Assembly: GCA_902806365.1 (NCBI GenBank)
Contig: CADCWJ010000089.1
Span: forward strand, 1 to 9,571
Direction: 5' to 3'
Length of the DNA: 9,571 bases
Source: an uncultured Thermomicrobiales bacterium
Lineage (GTDB): Bacteria; Chloroflexota; Chloroflexia; Thermomicrobiales; UBA6265
Each line of letters starts with the position of its first letter. Position 1 is the first letter of the stretch. Below, in pieces: positions 1-6,584 of the stretch. Below the pieces are notes generated by a model. The model worked only from the letters and a program-made list of their open reading frames with translations, was not told the DNA's origin and did not search any database. Position numbers and translations under genes: made by a program.

Positions 1-368
1 ACACGTTTGGCAACCTGATCAAAGAACGCCCAGGCAGCCTGCAGGAGCGCAAGTCGACGTTCGAGTTGTTGCTCGGACATCCCTTCCCGCTCTTCCGGGG
101 AAGCAGCGAACGAAATACCCCAGAAATCGGTAGAACCAGTTCCGGTGTACCGATCGCCTTCGACCAGCGGTCCGGCGGCGTCGAACTCCGCATCGAGATC
201 GGCGATCTCCGCGATCGGTCGATAGCGCGATCGATATGATTCCAGCGCTTCGATCGCCTTGTCGGGAGTTTTCGCGCCCCGGCTCCACCCAGGCCAATCG
301 ACGGCATAGGCAACTGATTTCTTCCCCTTGGGTCCGAGTTCGATCATCATACGCACCGACATGCTCAT
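1..368 (-). CDS. Conserved uncharacterised protein, C terminus cut off by the left edge
   Basis: The minus-strand frame is open from the ATG at 368 to the window edge (122 residues, then a partial codon). The start is backed by a Shine-Dalgarno-like GGGAAAGG at 383-376, seven bases upstream; the ATG at 362 is an alternative. The protein opens with an ELGPKGKK stretch (residues 10-17), followed by a VDWPGW segment (23-28), a helix rich in Glu/Ala/Arg, and GTGSTDFWGISFA (76-88). From memory, this pattern matches a family of conserved hypothetical proteins in actinobacteria and Chloroflexota that has no assigned reaction. Codon use is like the neighbouring native genes. It lies downstream of, and in the same direction as, the DinB-like gene, but a spacer of about 420 bases with its own promoter candidate separates them, so it is probably transcribed on its own. 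I do not assign a function. Confidence 0.8.
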   Translation of the reverse strand, partial: MSMSVRMMIELGPKGKKSVAYAVDWPGWSRGAKTPDKAIEALESYRSRYRPIAEIADLDAEFDAAGPLVEGDRYTGTGSTDFWGISFAASPEEREGMSEQQLERRLALLQAAWAFFDQVAKR

Positions 369-437
369 CCGGCTGCCTTTCCCGAACGATCTGTCTTTTC
401 CATTTCCCATGCGTGATTCAGAACGTGTCACGCAACG

Positions 438-459
438 CGGCGGATGACCTCATCCGCCG
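438..459. promoter_or_regulatory. 22-base palindrome at the predicted transcription start of the left-edge gene
   Basis: CGGCGGATGA and TCATCCGCCG are perfect 10-bp inverted arms separated by CC. The element begins about seven bases downstream of the minus-strand TACAAT at 471-466, so it covers the likely +1 region and the start of the leader. The two-base spacer is too tight for a good RNA hairpin loop and fits a dimeric repressor operator better. The regulator is unknown. Confidence 0.45.
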
Positions 460-465
460 GCAGGC

Positions 466-471
466 ATTGTA
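466..471 (-). promoter_or_regulatory. Candidate -10 element for the left-edge gene
   Basis: On the minus strand TACAAT (471 to 466) matches the sigma70 -10 consensus at five of six positions. No good -35 is found 16-18 bases upstream. The predicted start near 459 gives a leader of about 90 bases. The same core with flank (CGGTACAAT) occurs upstream of the tRNA-Leu at 1627-1619, which supports TACAAT as a working -10 form here. Confidence 0.4.
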
Positions 472-548
472 CCGGGTCGACTCTCCTGAATTCCGAGCCG
501 CCATCGACCTGGATCGCGCGCATCGGGAAGGGCATGCGTTCGATCAGC

Positions 549-590
549 CCGGTGAGGTGACCGCGGGCTGTCCGGCGGTCACCTCACCGG
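549..590. repeat. Long perfect inverted repeat (16-bp arms, 10-base loop)
   Basis: Left arm 549-564 (CCGGTGAGGTGACCGC) is exactly complementary to right arm 575-590, around the loop 565-574. No T-run follows on either strand, so it is not a classical intrinsic terminator. It lies about 200 bases past the stop codon of the DinB-like gene and before the promoter of the left-edge gene, where transcription from the DinB-like gene would be expected to end. Alternatives are a transcript-end processing hairpin or a protein-binding site. Confidence 0.7.
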
Positions 591-786
591 CGGACGGAGA
601 ACGCCGCCACGCGGCTGGCGATACCGATGGCGGTGTATGGCGGCATTCGGGTCGGGGGTGGAGGCAGAGATGCATGGTGTCAAGCAGAAAGAGAGCACCG
701 AGCCTGGTGATGGCATGGTGGACATAAGGCTGGCGTAGGGGCGTTGCTCGGCGTTTTTGTCAACTTCGGCCGGTTCGGATCTGGAG

Positions 787-1326
787 CTAGCTCGCCCAAG
801 GACGGACAAACCCTTTTGGGTACTGCCCGCCCCACTGATCGATCAGTCCGGCAAAGTGCTCCCATTCCTGTACATCCCCCTCGAACAGGTTCTCCACGTC
901 GAGACGTACCAGGAAATGCCGGAGTTCGGACAGGCGCACCACGTTCTGCATGATGACATACAGTACGGTCCCGCCGTAGGACTGTGGGATGCCAAAGTTG
1001 TCGACGTAGGTGGCATTCTGCTTTTCGTTCCCGGCGGCAACAACCGCCCGAACCGCTTCCTCGAACTTATCGTAGGCGATCTTGTGCGCCTCGAGCGTGT
1101 CCGGAATCGAAGCATTCTCAGCCAAACGCTCCGCCGGTGGCACTCCGCGAAGCCGGGCTGTCTCGCCTTCGATCACGTTCACCATGTGCACCGCCGTTTT
1201 CCGGTAGGTCCGGTGCCCGATGTCGAACTCGCGATCCAGCTGCTCGTCCGACAGCGGAAGCGCAGCTTCGAGAAACATGACAGTAAACCACCGTCCGTGC
1301 CCCAACAATCGTTCGATCAGGTCCAT
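787..1326 (-). CDS. DinB-superfamily (YfiT/DinB-like four-helix) protein
   Basis: A 179-residue protein of the right size for DinB/YfiT-like four-helix-bundle enzymes, many of which are metal-dependent thiol transferases or damage-inducible proteins of unknown reaction. The family look comes from the N-terminal helix MDLIERLLGHGRW (1-13), the first ligand helix with His47 in AVHMVNVIEGE (45-55), and the helix NVVRLSELRHFLVRL (128-142). In typical members that helix carries two His ligands before a conserved Arg. Here the aligned positions seem to be Arg131 and Leu135, with only His137 nearby, so metal binding may be lost. The start at 1326 is chosen because GAAGGA (1338-1333) lies six bases upstream; an in-frame ATG at 1380 has no such support. 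It follows tRNA-Leu by about 160 bases on the same strand and may share its transcript. No LexA-type box was seen upstream. Confidence 0.8.
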   Translation of the reverse strand: MDLIERLLGHGRWFTVMFLEAALPLSDEQLDREFDIGHRTYRKTAVHMVNVIEGETARLRGVPPAERLAENASIPDTLEAHKIAYDKFEEAVRAVVAAGNEKQNATYVDNFGIPQSYGGTVLYVIMQNVVRLSELRHFLVRLDVENLFEGDVQEWEHFAGLIDQWGGQYPKGFVRPWAS

Positions 1327-1485
1327 AATCGATCCTTCACATCCTGATCCGATATCAGAGGGCGGGCATGCGGGCATCATCCCGGTTTGACCGACTGCTC
1401 AATTCCCTGCCGAACCCCGTCCACGCATAGCGACTCCCCATAACGCGGCATGATTGGTAGGGGTGCCTGCATAGAAGTTGGCGAG

Positions 1486-1569
1486 TGCCGAATGCGGGAC
1501 TCGAACCCACACACCCTCGCGGGCACCAGCTCCTAAGGCTGGCGTGTCTGCCAATTCCACCAATTCGGC
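1486..1569 (-). tRNA. tRNA-Leu (anticodon UAG)
   Basis: An 84-base class II tRNA on the minus strand. The acceptor stem GCCGAAT (1569-1563) pairs with ATTCGGC (1493-1487), followed by discriminator A1486. The anticodon stem CCAGC/GCTGG encloses the loop CTTAGGA, which gives anticodon UAG for CUN leucine codons. A long variable arm, as expected for leucine, and a T-arm GTGGG-TTCGAGT-CCCGC are present. The 3' CCA is not encoded (CTC follows), so it must be added after transcription. Confidence 0.95.
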
Positions 1570-1618
1570 TGGGCGTCCATCCGTTGCCTGTATCGACGAG
1601 CCGGATCGACGCTTCCCG

Positions 1619-1624
1619 ATTGTA
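1619..1624 (-). promoter_or_regulatory. Candidate -10 element for tRNA-Leu
   Basis: TACAAT on the minus strand (1624 to 1619) would start transcription near 1612, about 43 bases before the mature 5' end of the tRNA, a usual leader length for a tRNA precursor. No strong -35 is visible at 16-18 bases. The flank CGGTACAAT is shared with the -10 candidate at 471-466. Confidence 0.4.
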
Positions 1625-1667
1625 CCGCGCCTGGCCCGGGCGAAACCTGGCTCAATCGGTGGTCACA

Positions 1668-1696
1668 TTGCCCCACCATCCCCATCCCGGTAAGAT
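1668..1696 (+). promoter_or_regulatory. Candidate sigma70 promoter for the M20 peptidase gene
   Basis: TTGCCC (1668-1673), a 17-base spacer and TAAGAT (1691-1696) match sigma70 consensus at four of six positions in each box, with ideal spacing. The start would fall near 1703, about 50-60 bases before the gene. It faces away from the tRNA-Leu promoter. Confidence 0.4.
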
Positions 1697-1750
1697 CGCC
1701 CGATTGCCGAAACTCCCGCCTCACTTCAGGCGTCTCCAACTCGCCAAAGG

Positions 1751-3139
1751 ATGCCCGATCCAATGTCTTCCTCGCCCACGCCCCCGAGCACCGCTGCCGA
1801 TGACACCCTCGCTGCCTCGCTCAAACAGGAAGCCGCACGTCACCTCCAGGCGCTTCTTCGCCTCGATACCACCAGCCCGCCTGGCAACGAGCGTCTCGCC
1901 GCCGACTACATCGGCGACATCCTGACCGCCGAGGGGATCGAGTTCCGGATCGTCGAGGCCGCCCCCGGACGCGCCACCATCGTCGCCCGCCTGCGCGCCG
2001 CGAGTCCGACCGGTCGCTCCATCCTCCTCATGGGCCACACCGATGTCGTCACCGTCGAGGCCGACAAGTGGGAGCGCGGTCCGTTCTCCGGCGAGCATGT
2101 CGATGGCTTCATATGGGGTCGCGGCGCGCTCGACATGAAGGGCCAGGTCGCCGGCGAGCTCGCCGCCTTTCTCGCCGTCAAGCGAGCCGACCTTCCGCTC
2201 ACCCGCGATCTCATCTTCTGCGCCTTCGCCGATGAGGAGGCCGGGGGCAAGCTCGGCGCGGACTGGGTGTGGAACCATCACCGAGAACTGATCGACGCCG
2301 AGTACGCGATCAACGAGGGGGGTGGCTCACCATTCGATATCGGTGGTGCTTCCTTTTACACCTGCCAGGTCGGAGAGAAGGGCGGCAGCCGCCTGCAGCT
2401 CACCGCCCGCGGCAACCCGGGACATGCCTCGATTCCGATCCCCGGCACCGCGATGCGCAACCTGGGAATCGCTCTCCAGCGCCTCCACGACTGGCAGCCC
2501 CCAATGGTGCTCACCTCGCCCGTCCGCCTGCTCCTCCAGGGAGTTGCCGATGCCCTCGGTGGCGACACCAGGACGCTGATCGAGAGCGTCCTCGTCAGCG
2601 ACACCCCAAACTGGGACGATCTGGCTCGGCTCCCGCTCGCCGACAACGTCCGCGCGATGCTTTACGCGATCAGCCACAACACCGCCGTGCCGACCATCGT
2701 CGCAGGTGGCCAGCGGATCAACGTCATCCCTTCCGAAGTAACGCTCTCCATTGATGGTCGGCTTCTGCCGGGGGAGGATCCCGAGGCCTTCCGTGCCGCG
2801 GTCCAGGAGGCTGTCGGCGACGTCGCCGAGGTGACACTCACCAGCCGGGGTACCGGAATCGCCGCCGACCCGGATTCCCCGTTCTTCGACGCCATCCGAA
2901 CGACGATGCAGGCTCTCCAGCCCGACGCGCACATCCTCCCGACCCTCATCTCCGGTGGAACCGACGCCAAGCTCCTGCCCGGGATCAAGGTGTACGGCTT
3001 CTTCCCGATCCTCGCCGGGGAGCGCGTCGCCCTCTACAATCCGCTCGTCCATGGGCACAACGAGCGGATTCACATCGACGACCTCGCGCTCGGGTCCCGC
3101 TTCGTCTACGATCTCGTCGCCACCTTCTGTACGACCTGA
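1751..3139 (+). CDS. M20 family metallo-hydrolase (M20/M25/M40 peptidase, ArgE/DapE/CPG2-like)
   Basis: A 462-residue cytoplasmic dizinc hydrolase of the amidohydrolase/peptidase M20 clan, which cleaves dipeptides, N-acyl amino acids or related amides. Visible catalytic elements: GHTDVV with metal ligand His96 and Asp98; GRGALDMKG with bridging Asp128; DEEAGG with the general base Glu162 and ligand Glu163; Asn-Glu189-Gly-Gly; a lid/dimerisation domain containing GNPGHAS (221-227); and a C-terminal LVHGHNERI with ligand His434. The metal set therefore looks complete. The substrate cannot be told from sequence alone; members this long include succinyl-diaminopimelate desuccinylase-like and carboxypeptidase-like enzymes. 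No signal peptide is seen. AAAGG (1746-1750) abuts the ATG at 1751, so initiation may really be at the in-frame ATG at 1763 (residue 5), for which the spacing is workable. A candidate promoter lies at 1668-1696. Confidence 0.92.
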   Translation: MPDPMSSSPTPPSTAADDTLAASLKQEAARHLQALLRLDTTSPPGNERLAADYIGDILTAEGIEFRIVEAAPGRATIVARLRAASPTGRSILLMGHTDVVTVEADKWERGPFSGEHVDGFIWGRGALDMKGQVAGELAAFLAVKRADLPLTRDLIFCAFADEEAGGKLGADWVWNHHRELIDAEYAINEGGGSPFDIGGASFYTCQVGEKGGSRLQLTARGNPGHASIPIPGTAMRNLGIALQRLHDWQPPMVLTSPVRLLLQGVADALGGDTRTLIESVLVSDTPNWDDLARLPLADNVRAMLYAISHNTAVPTIVAGGQRINVIPSEVTLSIDGRLLPGEDPEAFRAAVQEAVGDVAEVTLTSRGTGIAADPDSPFFDAIRTTMQALQPDAHILPTLISGGTDAKLLPGIKVYGFFPILAGERVALYNPLVHGHNERIHIDDLALGSRFVYDLVATFCTT

Positions 3140-3299
3140 CGACGGGTCTCCGCTTTCGGAGCGAGTGGTTATTTAGGCGAATGGTGATCATGACGGGGAG
3201 CGGGGTGGGTGGTCCCCCGACCCGCCATCGATCAGACAAGGGCGGGATGTCGTCCTGTCAGGCGTCGAGCTGCGTACTGGAAGGCTGAGGGCTCCGGAC

Positions 3300-4409
3300 A
3301 TGATCTCCACATCACGGGTTCGCGTCGGCCTCGTCGGCTGCGGCACCATCAGCGATATCTACCTAAAGAATGCCACCGGCCGCTTCGCCAATCTCGAAGT
3401 CGTCGCCTGCGCCGATCTGGTTCGCGAGCGGGCCGAGACCCAGGCCGCCGCCTATGGCATCCCCCATGTGATGAGCGTCGACGAGGTGACGGCCTCTCCG
3501 GAGATAGACATCGTCCTGAATCTCACGATCCCGGCCGCCCATTACCAGGTCGCCCGCCGGAGCATCGAGCATGGCAGGTCGACCTACTCCGAAAAGCCGC
3601 TGGCGACGACGCCGGAGGAGGGGAGTGAGCTGGTCGACCTCGCCAGCTCCGCGAACCTCCTCGTCGGTGCCGCGCCGGATACCTTTCTCGGCGCTGGGCA
3701 CCAGACCTGCCGACGCCTCATCGATGAGGGGGCGATCGGCGAGATCGTCGGCGCGGCCGCCTGCTTCGCCTCCCACGGCAACGAACACTGGCACCCGAAC
3801 CCGGCCTTCTCGTATCAGCCCGGCGGCGGTCCCGTGTTCAACCTTGGACCCTATTACCTGACCGCGCTCGTCGGCCTGATCGGCCCGGTCCGCTCCGTCT
3901 CGGGGAACTCCCGGATCAGCTTTCCGACCCGCACGATCTCCTCGCAACCGCTCGCCGGTCAGGTGATCCCGGTCGACACCCCCACCTTCGTCAATGCCTC
4001 CTTTACCTTCGCGAGCGGCCCGGTCGCGTCGTTCACCGCGACCTACGATGTCTGGGCCAGCGAACGTCCGAAGATCGAAATCTACGGTGCCGAAGGCACG
4101 CTGAGCGTCCCCGACCCGAACACCTTCGGCGGTCCGGTCCGCCTCTATCGGCGGGAGACGAAGGCGTGGGAGGAGATCCCACTTGATTCCGGGTTTGCCG
4201 ACAACGCCCGTGGGCTCGGGCTCTCGGACTTCGCAATGGGCATGGTGGAGGGCCGTCTGCCCCGTGCCGGCGCCGCCCTCGCCAACCATGTCCTCGAGTT
4301 GATGACGGCCGCGGAATCGGCGGGCGACGAGGGCGGCACCATCATGCTCGGGACAACCTGCGAACGTCCGGCTCCTCTCGACCCGGCCACGATTCCGATT
4401 AGGGATTGA
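3300..4409 (+). CDS. Gfo/Idh/MocA family NAD(P)-dependent oxidoreductase
   Basis: A 369-residue protein of the family's usual length. The N-terminal Rossmann fold shows VGLVGCGTIS with GxxGxG glycines 10, 13 and 15, and an acidic end of the second strand (ADL, 38-40). The conserved Glu-Lys-Pro at 98-100 carries the catalytic/nicotinamide-contacting Lys99. The C-terminal alpha/beta domain begins with GGGPVFNLGPYYLTALVGL (175-193). In many members this loop has Asp and His as substrate/acid-base residues (D-x-G-x-H); here it reads N-L-G-P-Y, so substrate handling may differ. Family members oxidise sugars, inositols and related polyols; the substrate is unknown. The ATG at 3300 follows GAGGG by eight bases. 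It lies 160 bases after the peptidase gene; co-transcription is possible but not shown. A ThuA-like gene, a frequent companion of this family in sugar catabolism loci, lies about 1.4 kb downstream. Confidence 0.93.
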   Translation: MISTSRVRVGLVGCGTISDIYLKNATGRFANLEVVACADLVRERAETQAAAYGIPHVMSVDEVTASPEIDIVLNLTIPAAHYQVARRSIEHGRSTYSEKPLATTPEEGSELVDLASSANLLVGAAPDTFLGAGHQTCRRLIDEGAIGEIVGAAACFASHGNEHWHPNPAFSYQPGGGPVFNLGPYYLTALVGLIGPVRSVSGNSRISFPTRTISSQPLAGQVIPVDTPTFVNASFTFASGPVASFTATYDVWASERPKIEIYGAEGTLSVPDPNTFGGPVRLYRRETKAWEEIPLDSGFADNARGLGLSDFAMGMVEGRLPRAGAALANHVLELMTAAESAGDEGGTIMLGTTCERPAPLDPATIPIRD

Positions 4410-4741
4410 TGCGCCCGTTCGTGATCCCCTACCGGCAGACATCCCTATTGGTGAGCCATTTCGACCGGCCACCTGCGGTATGTCTCTCCCTCTCGATGTA
4501 CCGCGGACGCGATCGTCGTGATTGGCAGCGAACAATCACCTTCCATACGACACGACGCCTCCGGCTCGTCATTTCCGTTTCCCGCGGATCCTGGGGAACC
4601 GGTGCCTGCGCTTGCCGACGGGCGGCGGTGAATGTATCGAGAGTATGTGGCCCCTCAAGCCCGTTGGAATGGTGACCGGGAACAGCTTGATGAGGCTCGC
4701 GAGCGGACGAATCCTCCTATCACCCATGTATCCTTCCTGGC
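4410..4741. other. Intergenic spacer of 332 bases
   Basis: No gene is supported in this stretch: frames across it have no Shine-Dalgarno and no family resemblance. A weak plus-strand promoter-like pair, TTGGCA (4522-4527) and TACGAC (4546-4551) with an 18-base gap, is the best candidate but is poor. No clear hairpin terminator follows the dehydrogenase stop codon. Confidence 0.5.
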
Positions 4742-5623
4742 ATGACGCCTTCCGAGCCCAACCCGTCGTCCCGGATCATCCTCGCCGACAACCTCGACGT
4801 TCTCCGTGACCTGCCCTCCGGCTCCGTCGACCTCATTTACATCGACCCGCCCTTCAACACCGGACGCGTCCAGGCTCGTACCCGGATCCGGACCGAGCGG
4901 TCGGATGATGGTGATCGCACCGGCTTCGCGGGCGCCCGTTACCGCACGACCACGCTCGGCACCCAGTCGTTCGATGACGCCTTCGACGACTTCCTTGCTT
5001 TCATCGAGCCGCGCCTTGTCGAGTCGCATCGCGTCCTGACGGTGACCGGCGCCATCTACTTTCACATCGATTACCGTGAGGCCCACGCCTGCAAGCTGCT
5101 GCTCGATGGCATCTTCGGGCGTGCCAGCTTCATCAACGAGATCATCTGGGCCTACGACTACGGTGCTCGCACCACGCGACGCTGGCCGGCCAAGCACGAC
5201 ACCATCTTCTTCTACGCCAGGGATCCCGCTCGCTACACCTTCAATGCCGACCTCATCGACCGGGAGCCCTACATGGCACCGGGTCTCGTCGGTCCGGAGA
5301 AGGTCGCCCGGGGCAAGCTCCCAACCGATGTCTGGTGGCACACGATCGTCCCGACCAGCGGCAGCGAGCGGACGGGGTACCCGACCCAGAAGCCGCTCGG
5401 CGTTCTCCGGCGAATCCTCACCGCATCGTCGAATCCCGGCGACCTGGTGCTGGACTTCTTCGCCGGCAGCGGCACGACAGGGATCGCCGCCCGCCAGCTC
5501 GGTCGCCGTTTCATTCTTGTCGACAGCAACCCCGGCGCGATCCACGTCATGCGAGGGCGTTTCGGCGATGACCCCGGCATCTCCTGGGAAGCGCGAGCTG
5601 ACGGGCCATATTCGGAGGAGTAG
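4742..5623 (+). CDS. Site-specific DNA methyltransferase (N6-adenine or N4-cytosine, beta-class order)
   Basis: A 293-residue enzyme that would transfer a methyl group from S-adenosylmethionine to an exocyclic amino group in duplex DNA. The catalytic motif IV reads DPPF (35-38) in VDLIYIDPPFNTG, near the N terminus. KHDTIFFYAR (151-160) and GYPTQKP (212-218) follow. The AdoMet-binding motif I, DFFAGSGTTG (238-247), is near the C terminus, the order typical of PF01555 beta-class methylases. The middle region (about 40-130) would hold target recognition, but the recognition site cannot be read from sequence. No restriction endonuclase gene lies beside it: neighbours are a sugar dehydrogenase and a ThuA-like gene. 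It therefore looks like a solitary methylase, with a possible role in regulation or genome protection. No Shine-Dalgarno precedes the ATG, and the leader may be very short or atypical. Confidence 0.92.
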   Translation: MTPSEPNPSSRIILADNLDVLRDLPSGSVDLIYIDPPFNTGRVQARTRIRTERSDDGDRTGFAGARYRTTTLGTQSFDDAFDDFLAFIEPRLVESHRVLTVTGAIYFHIDYREAHACKLLLDGIFGRASFINEIIWAYDYGARTTRRWPAKHDTIFFYARDPARYTFNADLIDREPYMAPGLVGPEKVARGKLPTDVWWHTIVPTSGSERTGYPTQKPLGVLRRILTASSNPGDLVLDFFAGSGTTGIAARQLGRRFILVDSNPGAIHVMRGRFGDDPGISWEARADGPYSEE

Positions 5624-5774
5624 AGCGACTCATCGGGACTGGGAGAGGACGTTCCCACGGTCGACCGAGCGGGAAGGGGCGGCTGTGCGCTCTTGACGGT
5701 AATGCCCTGGCAGGGGACGCTGGGGACTGGCAGCGGCGACCCCACGTGCGCGACATATCCCCGGAGGTTAGACC

Positions 5775-6431
5775 ATGAGTGATACAGGAAAGACCGCGCT
5801 GATCGTCTGGGGAGGCTGGGAGGGCCACGAGCCGGAGCGGACTGCGAACATCTTCGCCTCAGCGTTGCAAGATCACGGGCATCGCGTGGACCTGGAGACC
5901 AGCCTCGATGTCTTCCTCGACGCCGATCGGCTGGCGGCCACGGACCTGATCGTGCCGGTCTACACCCAGAGCACGATCACGCGAGAGCAGGAGAATGGTC
6001 TACTCAGAGCCGTCAAGGCCGGGACCGGCCTCGGCGGCTGGCACGGGGGCATGGGCGACGCTTTCCGGATGAACGTCGAGTACCAGTTCGCGGTCGGCGG
6101 GCAGTGGGTTGCGCACCCCGGCAACATCATCGACTACTCAGTCGAGATTACCGACATCGTCGATCCGATCACCGAGGGCATCGGCTCTTTCCGGATGCAC
6201 TCGGAGCAGTACTTCCTGCACGTCGACCCATCGAACGAGGTGCTCGCGACGACGACCTTTACCGGCGAGCACGCGCCCTGGATCGCCGGGACCGTGATGC
6301 CCGTTGCCTGGAAACGCCGCTATGGGGTGGGCAAGGTGTTTTACTGCTCGCTGGGTCACGTCGCCGCCGACTTCGACGTCCCGGAAGCGAAAACGATCGT
6401 CGAGCGCGGGCTGCTCTGGGCAACTCGCTAA
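5775..6431 (+). CDS. ThuA-like domain protein (PF06283 type)
   Basis: A 218-residue single-domain protein with a class I glutamine-amidotransferase-like fold, as in trehalose-utilisation protein ThuA. Family marks are the N-terminal ALIVWGGWEGHEPE (8-21), GTGLGGWHGGMGDAF at about residue 83 (the turn equivalent to the nucleophile elbow but without Cys, as usual for ThuA), SEQYFLHVDP in the middle, and the C-terminal WKRRYGVGKVFYCSLGH. ThuA-like proteins act in carbohydrate breakdown, ThuA itself in conversion of 3-keto-disaccharides; the exact reaction here is unknown. GGAGG at 5763-5767, seven bases before the ATG, fixes the start. The Gfo/Idh/MocA enzyme upstream could supply the matching dehydrogenase activity, although a methyltransferase gene sits between them. 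Confidence 0.92.
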   Translation: MSDTGKTALIVWGGWEGHEPERTANIFASALQDHGHRVDLETSLDVFLDADRLAATDLIVPVYTQSTITREQENGLLRAVKAGTGLGGWHGGMGDAFRMNVEYQFAVGGQWVAHPGNIIDYSVEITDIVDPITEGIGSFRMHSEQYFLHVDPSNEVLATTTFTGEHAPWIAGTVMPVAWKRRYGVGKVFYCSLGHVAADFDVPEAKTIVERGLLWATR

Positions 6432-6470
6432 CGACCAGGGCCGGCCAGGCGGAGGTACTCGACGCGCGGG

Positions 6471-6495
6471 CCCGAACCTTTTTCGCATGTTCGGG
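6471..6495. repeat. Small inverted repeat after the ThuA-like gene
   Basis: CCCGAAC (6471-6477) and GTTCGGG (6489-6495) form a 7-bp stem with an 11-base loop, about 40 bases after the stop codon. No U-tract follows on the plus strand, so it is only a weak terminator candidate. Confidence 0.35.
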
Positions 6496-6584
6496 AAAGG
6501 CGGGAGCGGCCGCACCAGGTCGATGAACAAAGACAGCGAAGCCCTTGTCGTTCCGCCGCCTCGAGAGGACATGGAGCGGATCGC

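Larger units (their letters stand above)
369..786. other. Intergenic spacer of 418 bases
   Basis: I see no convincing gene here: the open frames in it lack a Shine-Dalgarno and any family resemblance, and they have Arg/Pro/Ser-rich out-of-frame composition. It holds a long perfect hairpin (549-590), a TACAAT -10 element on the minus strand (471-466), a 22-base palindrome (438-459) and the ribosome binding site of the left-edge gene (383-376). Confidence 0.6.

Noticed and set aside
236..727. A 163-codon plus-strand frame
   Set aside because: It runs across the antisense of the left-edge gene, a strong hairpin and noncoding spacer. It has no ribosome binding site, and its composition is Arg/Ser/Pro-rich as for out-of-frame GC-rich DNA.
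757..1347. A 196-codon plus-strand frame opposite the DinB-like gene
   Set aside because: It is the antisense of a recognisable DinB-like protein that has a good start signal, and it shows no family features itself.
1485..1925. A plus-strand frame through the tRNA and into the peptidase
   Set aside because: It covers the antisense of tRNA-Leu, the promoter region and the out-of-frame start of the M20 gene.
3147..3160. CTCCG-CTTT-CGGAG as a terminator after the M20 gene
   Set aside because: The stem is only 5 bp and is not followed by a T-run; it is too weak to call.
5693..5698. TTGACG as a -35 box for the ThuA-like gene
   Set aside because: No acceptable -10 lies 16-18 bases downstream (GACGCT is found there), so a promoter is not supported.
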